A DNA stretch of 64,000 nucleotides from NCBI GenBank assembly GCA_016720065.1, contig JADJXY010000002.1, positions 1,501,001 through 1,565,000 on the forward strand, written 5' to 3'. The notes under the pieces are model-generated. The model was not told the origin of the DNA, searched no databases, and saw only the letters and a list, made by a program, of their open reading frames with translations. Positions 45,775 to 55,000 of this stretch are shown piece after piece (position 1 is the stretch's first letter; every line of letters starts with the position of its first letter). This DNA comes from Betaproteobacteria bacterium (GTDB lineage Bacteria; Pseudomonadota; Gammaproteobacteria; Burkholderiales; Rhodocyclaceae). Position numbers and translations under genes: made by a program.

Positions 45775-48549
45775 ATGTGGGAAATCTACGCTTACCAGAA
45801 TGCCGACAGCCTGTTCGGTGTCTTCAATGCCGCGGCGGCGATCCACGCCTCGGGCGACTACGCCGCTGCTCTGGCAGCCGTGGCCTTCTGCGGATTTGTG
45901 GCCGCCCTGGTGGCCTATGCTTTCGCCCCCGAGAAACTGCAGGGCTGGAAGTGGTTGGGCACCGTCGTGCTGGTTTTCTCGGTACTGATCGTCCCCAAGG
46001 TCACGGTGGGCATTGTGGACAAGACCGGCGGTTCTGCCGTCAAGATCGTCGGCAACGTGCCCTTCGGGGTGGCCGCGCTAGGCGGCATCACCAGTACCAT
46101 CGGCAATACGCTGACCAGTCTGTTCGAGACGGCCTTCCAGGTTATCCCGGGCGTAGGAGCGCTCCCAGTCGAACTGAGCTACCAGCAGAACGGACTGATG
46201 TTCGGCAACCGTCTGATCCGCGAGACCGGCAACGTGGTGTTTCGGGATCCGGCTTTCCGCACCGACCTCATCAATTTCATCCACAACTGCACGACCTACG
46301 ACCTGATCGATGGCACGCTCGATCCGGCAGTCTTTTCTGCATCGGACGATGTCTGGCCGCTGATGGCCTCACCCAATCCGGCGCGCTTTTCCACGCTAAC
46401 CGGCGCTGGCGGCAGTGTCGGCGTCGATACCTGCCCCAATGTCTATCTGAGCCTCAATGGCCGCTTGCCAGCCCAGATCACCCGCATCCAGGGGCGCCTG
46501 GCCTTTCAGCTCAATCCGACCTTGCCCGGCGCTGCCGCTGCAGCGGCCATCGCCGGACAAATCCAGCAGGCCTATCTCAAGAACAGCATCGCCACCGCGG
46601 CGGCGACCGCTGTCGACATCATCCGGCAGAATGCCATGCTCAACGCGATCGAGGACACGAGCAAGATCGTCGGCCAGAAGGTCAATGATCCGGCGGCGAT
46701 GGTGTTGGCGGTGGGCCGAGCGCAGGCGGTGGCCCAGCAGAACGCGACTTGGCTTAACTATGGCAAGGTGGCCGAGCAAGCCTTGCCCGTTTTTAGAAAC
46801 GTGGTTGAGGCGGTGACCTACGCGATGTTCCCGCTCTTCGTGATGCTCCTGTTGCTCACCAGTGGACGGGAAACACTGCTGGCCTTCAAGGGCTATGCGG
46901 GCGTGCTGATCTGGATTCAGCTGTGGCCGCCGCTCTATGCCATCCTGAACTACATGGCCTCAATCTATGCGGCCTACGACCTTGCCGCTGCGGCCGACCT
47001 CGGAACGGGAGGCAAATCGCTGGCGTTGCAGACTGCTTCAACGATCTATTCTCGGGCGATCTCGGGGGAGGCCGTTGTCGGTTACCTCGCCATCAGCATT
47101 CCTTTCATTGCGTGGGCCGCCCTGAAGCGCATGGAGAACTTCGGGACCGCACTGGTCGGTGGTTTGTCGGGGCTGCAAGGGATGATCTCGGGTGGCACCT
47201 CGGCCGCCGCCGTCGGTAATGTCTCGATGGGGAATGTCGGTATGGACCAGATGCAACTGGCGCCCAACCGTACGTCGGCATTCATGGGCAGTTGGCAAAA
47301 CGACATCTCCGGAAATACGTTCTCGTCAAATGCATTGACCGGGCGTACGGCTGTCAGCTTGCTGCGCAATCAGGGGTTTGCTTCCCGGATGGTTTCGATG
47401 CGAGTGTCAGAGCAAGACGTCGCCCAAGCCAGCAAGCAGGTCGATGCCGCACAAAACGAAGCCGTCGCGGCCAGCACCGAACGATCTGCCATCTTGTCAG
47501 AGGCATTCTCTCGAGGATTGAGCAAATTGCGCTCATCGCGTAGTAGCAGCGGCTCCACATCCAGTAGCTTCGAGCAAATGGGAGAAACGTTGAACGAGAT
47601 GAATCAAATTACCAAGAGCGTCGCGGAAAATACAGGACTGAGCCAAGCGCAGGTCGCACGCATCGCTTTCGGTGCAGCCGGGCATATCGGCATCAACACA
47701 GGTTTCGCTGGAGGCCAGTTGAGAGCAAGTGCGGAGAAATCCTATCTGTCGAGTCTATCGTTACAGGAGCAGAAAGCGCTGGCCAGCATGAGTGGAGAGC
47801 AGTTGGTCGCGTTCAAGCAATTTGGCGACCGCGTATCCCGGGATACCAGTTTCTTGAATGCACTCTCCAGCGACTCCCGTGGCGCCCATGAAATGTCGTC
47901 CCGACTCGGTTCAACTGTCGCGCGCTCCGAACGAGCCGAAGCGAGCCTTGCCGAGCGCATCAGCTTTGCCGAGCGCGTATCGTCGGCCTACGAAAAAGGC
48001 GAGTCCATTTCCATCGACATTGCACAGGACCCTCATAATCTTGAGATGTTTATGCGCTACGCCGAGGAATACGGTGGCGACAGTGCGGCGGCTCATGCCT
48101 TGATGGAATCGGAATTGGCACGGCAATCCTTGCGCCCGAACCGGGTGTTTTCCGACGGGACGGCACTGCCTGCTTCCTTTGGGAAGATTCGGGATCAACA
48201 TATACAGCAGCGAGGCAATACTACGCTGACACCCGACATCATCGGTCAGCATCAATCCGATCGAGATCAAATCTCACACTTTGAAAATACCGCCCCATCC
48301 CGAGGAAGCACACCGGCGACATCACCAATCCGAGAGGAAGTTCATGCCCGCGGCAATCAAATTCGCTCAGACGCTGGATCACGCCGCGCCGACTTCGACT
48401 CCAAGGCTGAGATCATCAAGACTGATGACGGAACGCTCGAATCGAAGAAATCGCTGCTTGTGCAATCTGGCAAACAGGTAGGCAGAGACGCAGGGGCGAC
48501 ATTCGATAATGCCAAAGAGGTGGTGAGCGACTTGCTTAAGAAAAAGTAA
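45775..48549 (+). CDS. traG: TraG-like mating-pair stabilisation protein
   Basis: 924-aa inner-membrane protein (F TraG about 938). N-terminal ~470 residues hold several transmembrane segments (for example AALVAYAF, LGTVVLVFSVLIVPKVTVGIV, AMFPLFVMLLLLTSG, IWIQLWPPLYAILNYMASIYAAY, AVVGYLAISIPFIAWAAL); the remainder is a long hydrophilic Ser/Gln/Ala-rich periplasmic domain. In F the N-terminus acts in pilus assembly, the C-terminus in mating-pair stabilisation and entry exclusion. It ends the tra operon; a convergent gene ends 4 bp away. Confidence 0.93.
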   Translation: MWEIYAYQNADSLFGVFNAAAAIHASGDYAAALAAVAFCGFVAALVAYAFAPEKLQGWKWLGTVVLVFSVLIVPKVTVGIVDKTGGSAVKIVGNVPFGVAALGGITSTIGNTLTSLFETAFQVIPGVGALPVELSYQQNGLMFGNRLIRETGNVVFRDPAFRTDLINFIHNCTTYDLIDGTLDPAVFSASDDVWPLMASPNPARFSTLTGAGGSVGVDTCPNVYLSLNGRLPAQITRIQGRLAFQLNPTLPGAAAAAAIAGQIQQAYLKNSIATAAATAVDIIRQNAMLNAIEDTSKIVGQKVNDPAAMVLAVGRAQAVAQQNATWLNYGKVAEQALPVFRNVVEAVTYAMFPLFVMLLLLTSGRETLLAFKGYAGVLIWIQLWPPLYAILNYMASIYAAYDLAAAADLGTGGKSLALQTASTIYSRAISGEAVVGYLAISIPFIAWAALKRMENFGTALVGGLSGLQGMISGGTSAAAVGNVSMGNVGMDQMQLAPNRTSAFMGSWQNDISGNTFSSNALTGRTAVSLLRNQGFASRMVSMRVSEQDVAQASKQVDAAQNEAVAASTERSAILSEAFSRGLSKLRSSRSSSGSTSSSFEQMGETLNEMNQITKSVAENTGLSQAQVARIAFGAAGHIGINTGFAGGQLRASAEKSYLSSLSLQEQKALASMSGEQLVAFKQFGDRVSRDTSFLNALSSDSRGAHEMSSRLGSTVARSERAEASLAERISFAERVSSAYEKGESISIDIAQDPHNLEMFMRYAEEYGGDSAAAHALMESELARQSLRPNRVFSDGTALPASFGKIRDQHIQQRGNTTLTPDIIGQHQSDRDQISHFENTAPSRGSTPATSPIREEVHARGNQIRSDAGSRRADFDSKAEIIKTDDGTLESKKSLLVQSGKQVGRDAGATFDNAKEVVSDLLKKK

Positions 48550-48553
48550 GTCA

Positions 48554-48874
48554 TCAGCCGGCGGAGCCTCGATCCCACCGATGCATTTCGCCCTCGCTGG
48601 CTCCTGATTTCGCAAACGGTGAATGCCCTTCGTCACGCCAGTAGTTTGCCGCAATGTCTTTCGATGAAGTGCCATCACTTGGTAATTTGCTTTCGCCCCA
48701 CCCAAGGGATCGTCCCGTTTTTCCGATGCCGGCCAGAGCCCCGCCAATGGGCGCCGCGAAAAGTACGCCAACGCCCATCATCACAAGGCGGGTTCCCCAA
48801 TCGCTATCCGTAACGGAGAGCCAACCGATCAGGGCGCCCACTGTGGTAAATCCCACGAAGATGAGTTTTCTCAT
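48554..48874 (-). CDS. small membrane protein convergent with traG
   Basis: 106-aa protein with two predicted transmembrane helices (LIFVGFTTVGALIGWLSV and LVMMGVGVLFAAPIGGALAGIG) and a hydrophilic tail. ATG follows CAGGAGGTCGAA on the minus strand, a strong ribosome-binding site. Gene position right after traG but in the opposite direction is where entry-exclusion (TraS/Eex-type) genes lie in F-like elements. That role is only a suggestion from place and topology. Confidence 0.65.
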   Translation of the reverse strand: MRKLIFVGFTTVGALIGWLSVTDSDWGTRLVMMGVGVLFAAPIGGALAGIGKTGRSLGWGESKLPSDGTSSKDIAANYWRDEGHSPFAKSGASEGEMHRWDRGSAG

Positions 48875-48981
48875 TTCGACCTCCTGGATTCAGCCTACAT
48901 CGAGCGGAGCAAGCTGCAAGGCAGTTTCCAATCAGTCAAGCATCATTTCCACCACCAAGGCCTGCTGCCTCAGAGAATTTC

Positions 48982-49896
48982 TCATGCAGAGCTCTTTTTT
49001 CTCAGAGCCAACTGGATCATCCCGAACAGCCGATGGAACAGATAATCGACTTGATCCACGTCGATGACGGGCACCTGATTGACCTCTGAATGACGAATGA
49101 GATGGCTATTGCCGATGGATGTCAGTTCAATCGCTTCATTCTCCAGTCGCTCCCAAAGTGACGGTTCTGCAGAGATGGCGTCGAGAATGATCTTGATAGA
49201 TTTTTTCTTATCGCTGGGGTCTGCAAGAGACTTGAGCCGCTCCCACCCATCCCACAAGCGCTCCAAGGCCTCGCGGCACACCAGAGGATTTCGATCAGAA
49301 AACTTGATCCGACATTCGTCCAGCATGTTGTCGAGGGTCCGGTCGCCAGTCCGAAAAATTGTCCGTTTCAAGTCCTCGCCAAGTACCGGCGGCAGGACAC
49401 GCACAATGCGGCCGGTCGACAACATTTCGAAGGCCACGCCATTGCGCGAAAAGATCCGATTGACCGTCGCCCGGAACTCTTCTTGTCCGGGCTGCTGATC
49501 GAAGGTGAAATGGTGGTGATTGAAGAAGTCGTGGAGTTTCCCTGGTATCGGCTTCGCCACTGAAGCGTAGACGAACTCGACGAAATTCAGGATCAGTAAT
49601 GTGTCCGGTGCAAAAGGCTCACGCTGCTACAGGAAACTGTCATCCACCAACCTGGACGTTTCGAGCGGCCACGTTAATCCCGGCATTTCTGCAACTACGG
49701 AAGCGGCGATGACATCCTGATCACAGCCACAAATAGCTTGCCCATCTGGGCAACGCTCCGGAAAATGCAAACCGAAGGCGCCGCTGTTAATCAGTCCCTG
49801 TACCGTCGCCACTACACCGTCCCAGACAACGGGTGAAATGACCTGTTCAGTCCGCGCGCGGGGGCCATTTTCTCGATCACTGAAATAATCGCTCAC
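48982..49896 (-). pseudogene. third gene of the AbiE operon, interrupted by an in-frame amber codon
   Basis: The minus-strand frame starts at GTG 49896 (overlapping the abiEii stop, GTGA) and runs 89 codons to a TAG at 49629-49627. It then continues in the same frame without any shift for 214 codons to 48982. The two parts read as one protein of about 303 residues: N-terminal part with DRENGPRARTEQVISPVVWDG and a Cys pair (ICGCDQ), C-terminal part with LILNFVEFVYASVAKPIPG, HDFFNHHHFTFD, FRATVNRIFSRNGVAFEM and DYLFHRLFGMIQLALRK. The second half resembles AbiJ/STM4504-type proteins with HEPN-like helices, a tentative call. The upstream codon context CTG-TAG-CAG fits a single CAG-to-TAG change. 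The 3' part may still be translated from GTG at 49560. Confidence 0.7.
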
Positions 49897-50972
49897 GTGC
49901 GTGATTCTTTCTGCATCAGTGTCTCTGTAACTACCGCGCTGTTTACGACCTCTTCCAATCGTTCGATGCTGGACAGTACCGCACTGAGTGTGGGAATTTC
50001 ACCAAAAACCATGCTGGCCATGGCTTCGTAGTCCCTGGATAACGCGTCATGCATGGCCGCACTCGGGGTCAACGTGTAGGAGCCAGGGTGGGCTGTCTCT
50101 AAACCTAAATCGGCGCTGCCGAAAAAAAACCTGGCGTGATGAGCGCAATCGATGGCGAGTACCTGATCGGCTTGCCACTCAGGCGACGCGGCAGCCTGCA
50201 TCAGTTGGTGCACGTCATAATAGTGGCGCGAGACGCGCTGCCCCCCGTGCCTCAGCTCTCCGCGACGATCGTGCCACTGCCGCAAGCCATGCAAGATGAT
50301 GACCTTGTCCCAGAAGGTGCGTTCTGGCTTTACCGTGGTCACGTTGTTGACGGTGAGATCCAGCGCGGGCAAGTCCTGCGCGACATATGGTGTGACTGTT
50401 GCCGCAATGTGGGGGTCGAGTGCCGACTTCGCACCGGATTCGATTTTCACGGCGGAACGAATGTAATCGTCGCTTGTAGGCGTGACGGCGGGATACCAGA
50501 ACAGAAGCGTCTGGCCGTCTTTGTCCCCCGGATCGAGTTCCAGGTGAAAGTGGCCATCGGGAATGACGGCGCTGGCAATCTGCGTAAACTGATCTGCCAT
50601 TGGGCCAGCGATATAGGTTTGGCAAGCCACCCGGATAGCTTCAAGTCGTGCCCGTCGCTTCTTGCCGCTCAAGGCATCCAGGTCGGCCACGTCGACAGCC
50701 TGTCCCAAATCATCACGAAAAACCGTGATATCAATGTCCTCGGAAAAACGGGAGATCAGGCCAAAAGCCTTGGACAGGGAGGTTCCACCCTTGAATAGAA
50801 GCCTGGGACCACCAGCGGCTAAGCTGTTGAACAGAGCATCCAAGGTCCAGCAGACCCAGAAGTCCTTTTCGACGTTCTGGACTGCTGTACCCAAGCGAGC
50901 GGCTGTGCCGAGAAACAAATCAAGTCGATCGCCATCGGCGGCGGTGATGACATCGCGGAAAGAAGGATTCAA
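49893..50972 (-). CDS. abiEii: AbiEii-type nucleotidyltransferase toxin
   Basis: 359-aa protein from TTG at 50972. Hallmark motif of DNA polymerase beta-type nucleotidyltransferases of the AbiEii family: LLFKGGTSLSKAFGLISRFSEDID, with the GGTSLSK glycine loop and the SEDID metal-binding Asp pair (about residues 57-80). It is preceded by VQNVEKDFWVCWTLDALFN. AbiEii toxins add nucleotides to RNA and stop growth; AbiEi neutralises and represses. TTG at 50972 overlaps the antitoxin stop (TTGA) and has AAGGGG 8 bp before it, while a longer TTG start at 50999 would overlap by 31 bp; I prefer the former. Confidence 0.92.
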   Translation of the reverse strand: MNPSFRDVITAADGDRLDLFLGTAARLGTAVQNVEKDFWVCWTLDALFNSLAAGGPRLLFKGGTSLSKAFGLISRFSEDIDITVFRDDLGQAVDVADLDALSGKKRRARLEAIRVACQTYIAGPMADQFTQIASAVIPDGHFHLELDPGDKDGQTLLFWYPAVTPTSDDYIRSAVKIESGAKSALDPHIAATVTPYVAQDLPALDLTVNNVTTVKPERTFWDKVIILHGLRQWHDRRGELRHGGQRVSRHYYDVHQLMQAAASPEWQADQVLAIDCAHHARFFFGSADLGLETAHPGSYTLTPSAAMHDALSRDYEAMASMVFGEIPTLSAVLSSIERLEEVVNSAVVTETLMQKESRT

Positions 50973-51688
50973 CGCATGCCCCTTACGCCTTTTGTCCAAG
51001 TAGGATCGACTGGGGGTTTAACCCCGCTACGCACCGGCAAAGTCATGGGTACGGCGCCCAGAGGATCGCAACCGGGTAGATCACGGACCAGACTCTGCAT
51101 CCACGCCGGTAGCACGCTGAAGCCATTGCGCAGATCCTGGCAGATTGCGGCCCCTTGGACAGAATCGACGAGCAGTTGGCTTAGTCGGTTTACGATGCGG
51201 TCATGATCAGAAACCAGCGTGTCTTTCAGCCAATGTAGGGCCTGCACAACTCGCATGGCGGGACGACCAGCCCAATAAAGGCGACTCGGAGCGGTTTGCT
51301 TGAAGTCGATAACGAGTTGGTCGAGTTTGATCGCCCGGCGACGTGCGTCGGTATGAATGGTAACGCGAGCCGGAACGGCATCCGTCAGACCAAGATCATT
51401 GGCTGCAGTCATCCCGTCCACCAGCAGGCGCAGCTGGTCCCGTCTCGCGATAGCATCGATGATCGCGCGATAGTCGGGTGTGGTGGGACGCTGGGTCAGA
51501 CAGTTGATGCCGGGCTTGTCGTACAAGCCTCGATCAATACGCCGCAGGTCACCTGCCAGCACCATGCGCTGGAGTGTCTTGTCAATCGCATCACGGTTAC
51601 CGAGATGTGCAAAGTCCGTAGGTACCCAGACATGGCCGGGACCGGCGACATTGATTTGCGACGAGAGGGCAGATTTGAGATCAGACAT
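50969..51688 (-). CDS. abiEi: AbiEi-type antitoxin (DUF6088 family)
   Basis: 239-aa cytoplasmic protein with an N-terminal winged-helix-like region (HVWVPTDFAHLGNRDAIDKTLQRMV, then LRRIDRGLYDKPGIN) and a C-terminal part with TIHTDARRRAIKLDQLVIDFKQT. This is the DUF6088/AbiEi_3 layout: antitoxin of the AbiE type IV toxin-antitoxin pair and repressor of its own promoter. ATG at 51688 or 51697 are both possible. An in-frame start farther up (51778) would run over the operator repeats and is rejected. It is translationally coupled to abiEii. Confidence 0.9.
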   Translation of the reverse strand: MSDLKSALSSQINVAGPGHVWVPTDFAHLGNRDAIDKTLQRMVLAGDLRRIDRGLYDKPGINCLTQRPTTPDYRAIIDAIARRDQLRLLVDGMTAANDLGLTDAVPARVTIHTDARRRAIKLDQLVIDFKQTAPSRLYWAGRPAMRVVQALHWLKDTLVSDHDRIVNRLSQLLVDSVQGAAICQDLRNGFSVLPAWMQSLVRDLPGCDPLGAVPMTLPVRSGVKPPVDPTWTKGVRGMR

Positions 51689-51696
51689 AGTGCTCA

Positions 51697-51773
51697 TTGT
51701 CCGATATTTGTATAACTTCTTCGGACAATTTGCAAGAAGAGATGTCCGAAAACTGTAGATAAATTTCGGACAA
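51697..51773 (-). promoter_or_regulatory. operator region of abiE: four TCCGA half-sites
   Basis: Four copies of an inverted half-site lie directly before abiEi: TTGTCCGA 51697-51704, TTCGGACAA 51720-51728, TGTCCGAA 51743-51750 and TTCGGACAA 51765-51773. They form two inverted pairs with about 22-24 bp between half-site centres. AbiEi proteins are known to bind inverted repeats at their own promoter, so autoregulation is likely. Confidence 0.7.
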
Positions 51774-51903
51774 ACCATAGAAATGGTCCAGTACGATCAA
51801 GGTAAAGACCTAGGATTATCTTGCCGGTGAGCGAGCTCGAAATTCTGTCGCTTAGGCAGTCCTCTCTATGTCGAGACCGTTGAACTCGGCTTCCGATATG
51901 AGT

Positions 51904-53076
51904 TCAGGAGTAAGCCTCTCCGGTCAGCAACATCGCGAAAATATCCGGCTTCGAGCCCTTGAGATCTTTAACTGACGCCAAATACCGCTTCGGTTCGGCG
52001 TGTGGGATGGCCACGCCGTATTTGGCGTTCAGGTCGGCGGGCCGCATCTCAAAACAGGCCAACCCCGCCCCTAGCGTTACCAACTTGCTACCAAGCGGGG
52101 TCACGACGATCCTGCATCCGCCGAGGATCTTCATGCTGTCCTTATAGCGTTGCATTGCCTTCAGAAGTTGTCTATATGCCTCGAATGGGTTGGACTCGTG
52201 CACATGCAAGATGTTGGTCGTCGGAGTTCTGCGGCTTGCAAACAGCGGCGTTGCGTACTCCACCAACAGGTCGTCTGCGCGCCGTGGATTCAAGGATGGA
52301 TGCGGAAGTACGGGGCAGATTTCCGCCGAGTCGGGAATCTCCGCGAGTGCCATCAGCTTTTGCAACTGACTTACTCTGTTCTCGCCCAAAATTGGGAACC
52401 AAACGAGCGGCCAATCTCGCACGCTTTCAGCATGCATTGCGCCAGTAAACCCAGGTATAAGAACGAGATCGTTGCTTGGGTCTTCCGCACGTATTTTCCC
52501 GTCCAGCCGAGCGTCTTCCCCAACAAGGACCTGAAAATTGACACCGTTCGCTGCCAAGGGATGCAGGCCATCCTTAAAGACGTTCTTGTTTGGAATAAGC
52601 CTGTTGAGCAAGCTCGTCATCAGTGCCAAGTAGGCAACTCGCGGCAGCGAACTGACGTCGAGAACGATGTCAGTTTGATCGATCACTTCTTCGAGCACCG
52701 CCCGTATTCCCATACTGAGCGCGGCGCTTGCGCTGATGTCGTCTTCACCATTCGAGGATGAGCCAATAGGGATATTCTTTACTGAACCGAGCGGGGCAAA
52801 GATCGCCTCCAAGCGGGCTGCATTTTCTTCTGTGAGTTGGGCAATCTCCTCTTCAAGCTCATAGTCGGTAAAACCGACAAGAAGCAACTGAGCACTTTCG
52901 ATATTTCGCCCGGATGCTTGCAGGCTATTGACCATCTCCTGCATGACAGGCTGGGCACGAACGTCGAAGCCACGACCCGCAATATAGAGCAGGCGAACCG
53001 GGCGTTTTTCGAAAAGCCGATCCCACAATTCGTGGACGCCATTTCCCCGACGAAAGACATAGTGGTCCCAAAGCAC
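51904..53076 (-). CDS. unrecognised protein, last gene of the five-gene NADAR/PRTase operon
   Basis: 390-aa soluble protein, no signal peptide or membrane segment. It begins WDHYVFRRGNGVHELWDRLF, then RPVRLLYIAGRGFDVRAQPV, a strand-loop pattern like a Rossmann-type fold. Later come TDIVLDVSSLPRVAYLALM and RIVVTPLGSKLVTLGAGLA, two more strand-turn segments. I do not recognise a family. Start GTG at 53076 lies one base after the stop of the ATPase gene, with TGGAG 11 bp upstream, so it is coupled to it. Possible roles are sensor, effector or substrate-binding partner of the ATPase; the sequence does not decide. Base composition is lower in G+C than the tra genes. Confidence 0.8.
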   Translation of the reverse strand: MLWDHYVFRRGNGVHELWDRLFEKRPVRLLYIAGRGFDVRAQPVMQEMVNSLQASGRNIESAQLLLVGFTDYELEEEIAQLTEENAARLEAIFAPLGSVKNIPIGSSSNGEDDISASAALSMGIRAVLEEVIDQTDIVLDVSSLPRVAYLALMTSLLNRLIPNKNVFKDGLHPLAANGVNFQVLVGEDARLDGKIRAEDPSNDLVLIPGFTGAMHAESVRDWPLVWFPILGENRVSQLQKLMALAEIPDSAEICPVLPHPSLNPRRADDLLVEYATPLFASRRTPTTNILHVHESNPFEAYRQLLKAMQRYKDSMKILGGCRIVVTPLGSKLVTLGAGLACFEMRPADLNAKYGVAIPHAEPKRYLASVKDLKGSKPDIFAMLLTGEAYS

Positions 53077-53077
53077 G

Positions 53078-55000
53078 TTAGTTCATCTCCAGACGACGAC
53101 GACGGATGGGGACAAGGCCTCTCTCCATCCAATCGATCATTTCAGTCGCGGTGACATCCTGCCAACCACCTTGTTGCAAAGGGAGGTCGTAGTGGGCACA
53201 AAGAGTTCGGTTTAGATAAAAGACAGTACCGCTTTCTCGAGATGTACTGGCAGCACTCTGCTTGGCCAGCAGAAGGTTCTCCGCAGCGCATTCGGCCAGA
53301 ACACGAATTAGCAGTGTGCTTTTCTCGGTGAGTGCCTTCGTTGCCGACCCGAGTTTGTGCAGTTCGCTCTGTGAAAGGCGCACGCCGGTGACGCCCGGTG
53401 CATACGGAGCATTTGGCGCGAATGTTTTTTCGCGGCAGAAAACTCCCACGGAATCCAGAAGGCGTTGTGCGCGCAAACCCTCAGTGTGACTCTTGGGAAT
53501 GAACTCTCGCTTGCGCTTGGCTGCATCCTTTAGCAATTTCTCTTGCTCGAGCGGGGTAAGGGTCAGTTCTGGCTTGCGAAGCACCTGCTTGTTCTGCATA
53601 CCGACATAGAGTGCTGCCGCCAATGAAAGCAGTTCCTCGACGTTGGCACTTGCCATCACACACAATCGATCAAGGCCGAAGTAGTAGGGAATCTTCAGTT
53701 CGTCGTGCATAAATATTTCCGCGGCACCCCGAACCTGTGAGTTATCGCGGTCATCCAACTCCACTGCCGACAGGGCCATATCAAGGGTCATCTGACGCTT
53801 CGATTCATCTCGCGCAAGTAAGATCCGAGTGACATAGAGTTCAACCAATGAATCGATGCTTGCCTCCACACTCCGCTGTTCCGCTCGGGCCAACCACTCG
53901 CTATATCGAATGTTGCTTTCGTGTCGTTGAACATCGTCGCGAAAGGCCTGAATGCCTCTGTCTACCTCTGTCCTGATTTCGTCGAGAACTAGTTCTCCGC
54001 GCAAGCATTGGGAGAACGAGTTGGATGCGACGACATCCTGTATCAACATCCTCCGATCCAAGATACTTTGCGCAAACGTTGCGAACTGATAAGGGCCTTT
54101 CGGCCCACTCCACATTTCTTCCAGCGCGTACTCGTGAATGTCTCTGCCTTGTCGGACACCTTGTGAAAGTAGGCCATCGCCGAGCGCAATGGATCGTTCA
54201 GCGAGCCAAATAGGGATGGTTGAGCGCTGAACAGCAAGCTCGTCGATCAACAGCGCCCGTTGCTTTCGGCGAAGCTTGTGTAGGTCATCGATCATCAGCA
54301 AGCGCTTTGATGCAACTTGGCGTCCATCGACGACGAATTGCACTGACTGGAGCCACACCGCACCCTCGAACTGAAAGTGAGATGGCATGTCCGCTGTGTT
54401 CTGTCCGACAAACGCATCGATCTGCGCATAGACACGCTGCTCATGTTGCTCCGCCCAATCGGCAAGCGCCCGAGCGCTGGCTAGACGGGGAATGCCTTTC
54501 AAATCATTTGCCTGTTCGGCATACTCCAGCCGAATCGTATCAAACTGCTCTGGCGTGCTGAAGCCGAGCAATGCTCCTACACTACGAAGTGTTCTCAAGA
54601 CCACCCGGCAGTCCAGAAGCGCACGAAACAATCCTTCGTGTTTGATATCTGCGCCAGGAGGGAGATCTGCGTAGCCGGAAGCGCAAGAGAGCAATACTCC
54701 AAGAAACTGAGGTCGATCCTGATCGTCCAGCACTCCTCGCGATACAAGTTTCTGGAAAGACTCAGCCAACTCTGGTGATCTGCGTGCAGTCCAAAATCCG
54801 CGCAAAGCTGTTGGCGTGAATGCGCGCAAGAGCGTGGTTTTTCCGGCGCCAGGAGCGCTTCTGAAAATATGGATGCCACCCTTGAAGGCGTCTTCTGCTA
54901 ACTTCTCCAGTATCTTCGGAGAGAACAGCCGAACGAATTCGAGGTCTGACGTCGTGCGCTCCGACATGCGTTCCAAGAACGGATTGGTGTGATAGGCCAT
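53078..55000 (-). CDS. P-loop ATPase of the NADAR/PRTase operon
   Basis: 640-aa protein. Walker A FRSAPGAGKTTLL at about residues 46-58; Walker B RLLMIDDLHKL at about 233-243, with an Asp pair typical of AAA+/STAND-like ATPases; a sensor-like IPIWLAERS follows about 25 residues on. The N-terminal stretch TSDLEFVRLFSPKILEKL leads into the ATPase. The C-terminal ~300 residues are helical and unrecognised. ATG at 55000 overlaps the upstream stop (TGATG). In a conflict system such an ATPase would be the switch that senses invasion and licenses effectors; that is inferred from context only. Confidence 0.88.
   Translation of the reverse strand: MAYHTNPFLERMSERTTSDLEFVRLFSPKILEKLAEDAFKGGIHIFRSAPGAGKTTLLRAFTPTALRGFWTARRSPELAESFQKLVSRGVLDDQDRPQFLGVLLSCASGYADLPPGADIKHEGLFRALLDCRVVLRTLRSVGALLGFSTPEQFDTIRLEYAEQANDLKGIPRLASARALADWAEQHEQRVYAQIDAFVGQNTADMPSHFQFEGAVWLQSVQFVVDGRQVASKRLLMIDDLHKLRRKQRALLIDELAVQRSTIPIWLAERSIALGDGLLSQGVRQGRDIHEYALEEMWSGPKGPYQFATFAQSILDRRMLIQDVVASNSFSQCLRGELVLDEIRTEVDRGIQAFRDDVQRHESNIRYSEWLARAEQRSVEASIDSLVELYVTRILLARDESKRQMTLDMALSAVELDDRDNSQVRGAAEIFMHDELKIPYYFGLDRLCVMASANVEELLSLAAALYVGMQNKQVLRKPELTLTPLEQEKLLKDAAKRKREFIPKSHTEGLRAQRLLDSVGVFCREKTFAPNAPYAPGVTGVRLSQSELHKLGSATKALTEKSTLLIRVLAECAAENLLLAKQSAASTSRESGTVFYLNRTLCAHYDLPLQQGGWQDVTATEMIDWMERGLVPIRRRRLEMN

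Noticed and set aside
51689..51778. Longer start for abiEi at 51778
   Set aside because: It would place all operator half-sites inside the coding region; starts at 51697 or 51688 fit better.
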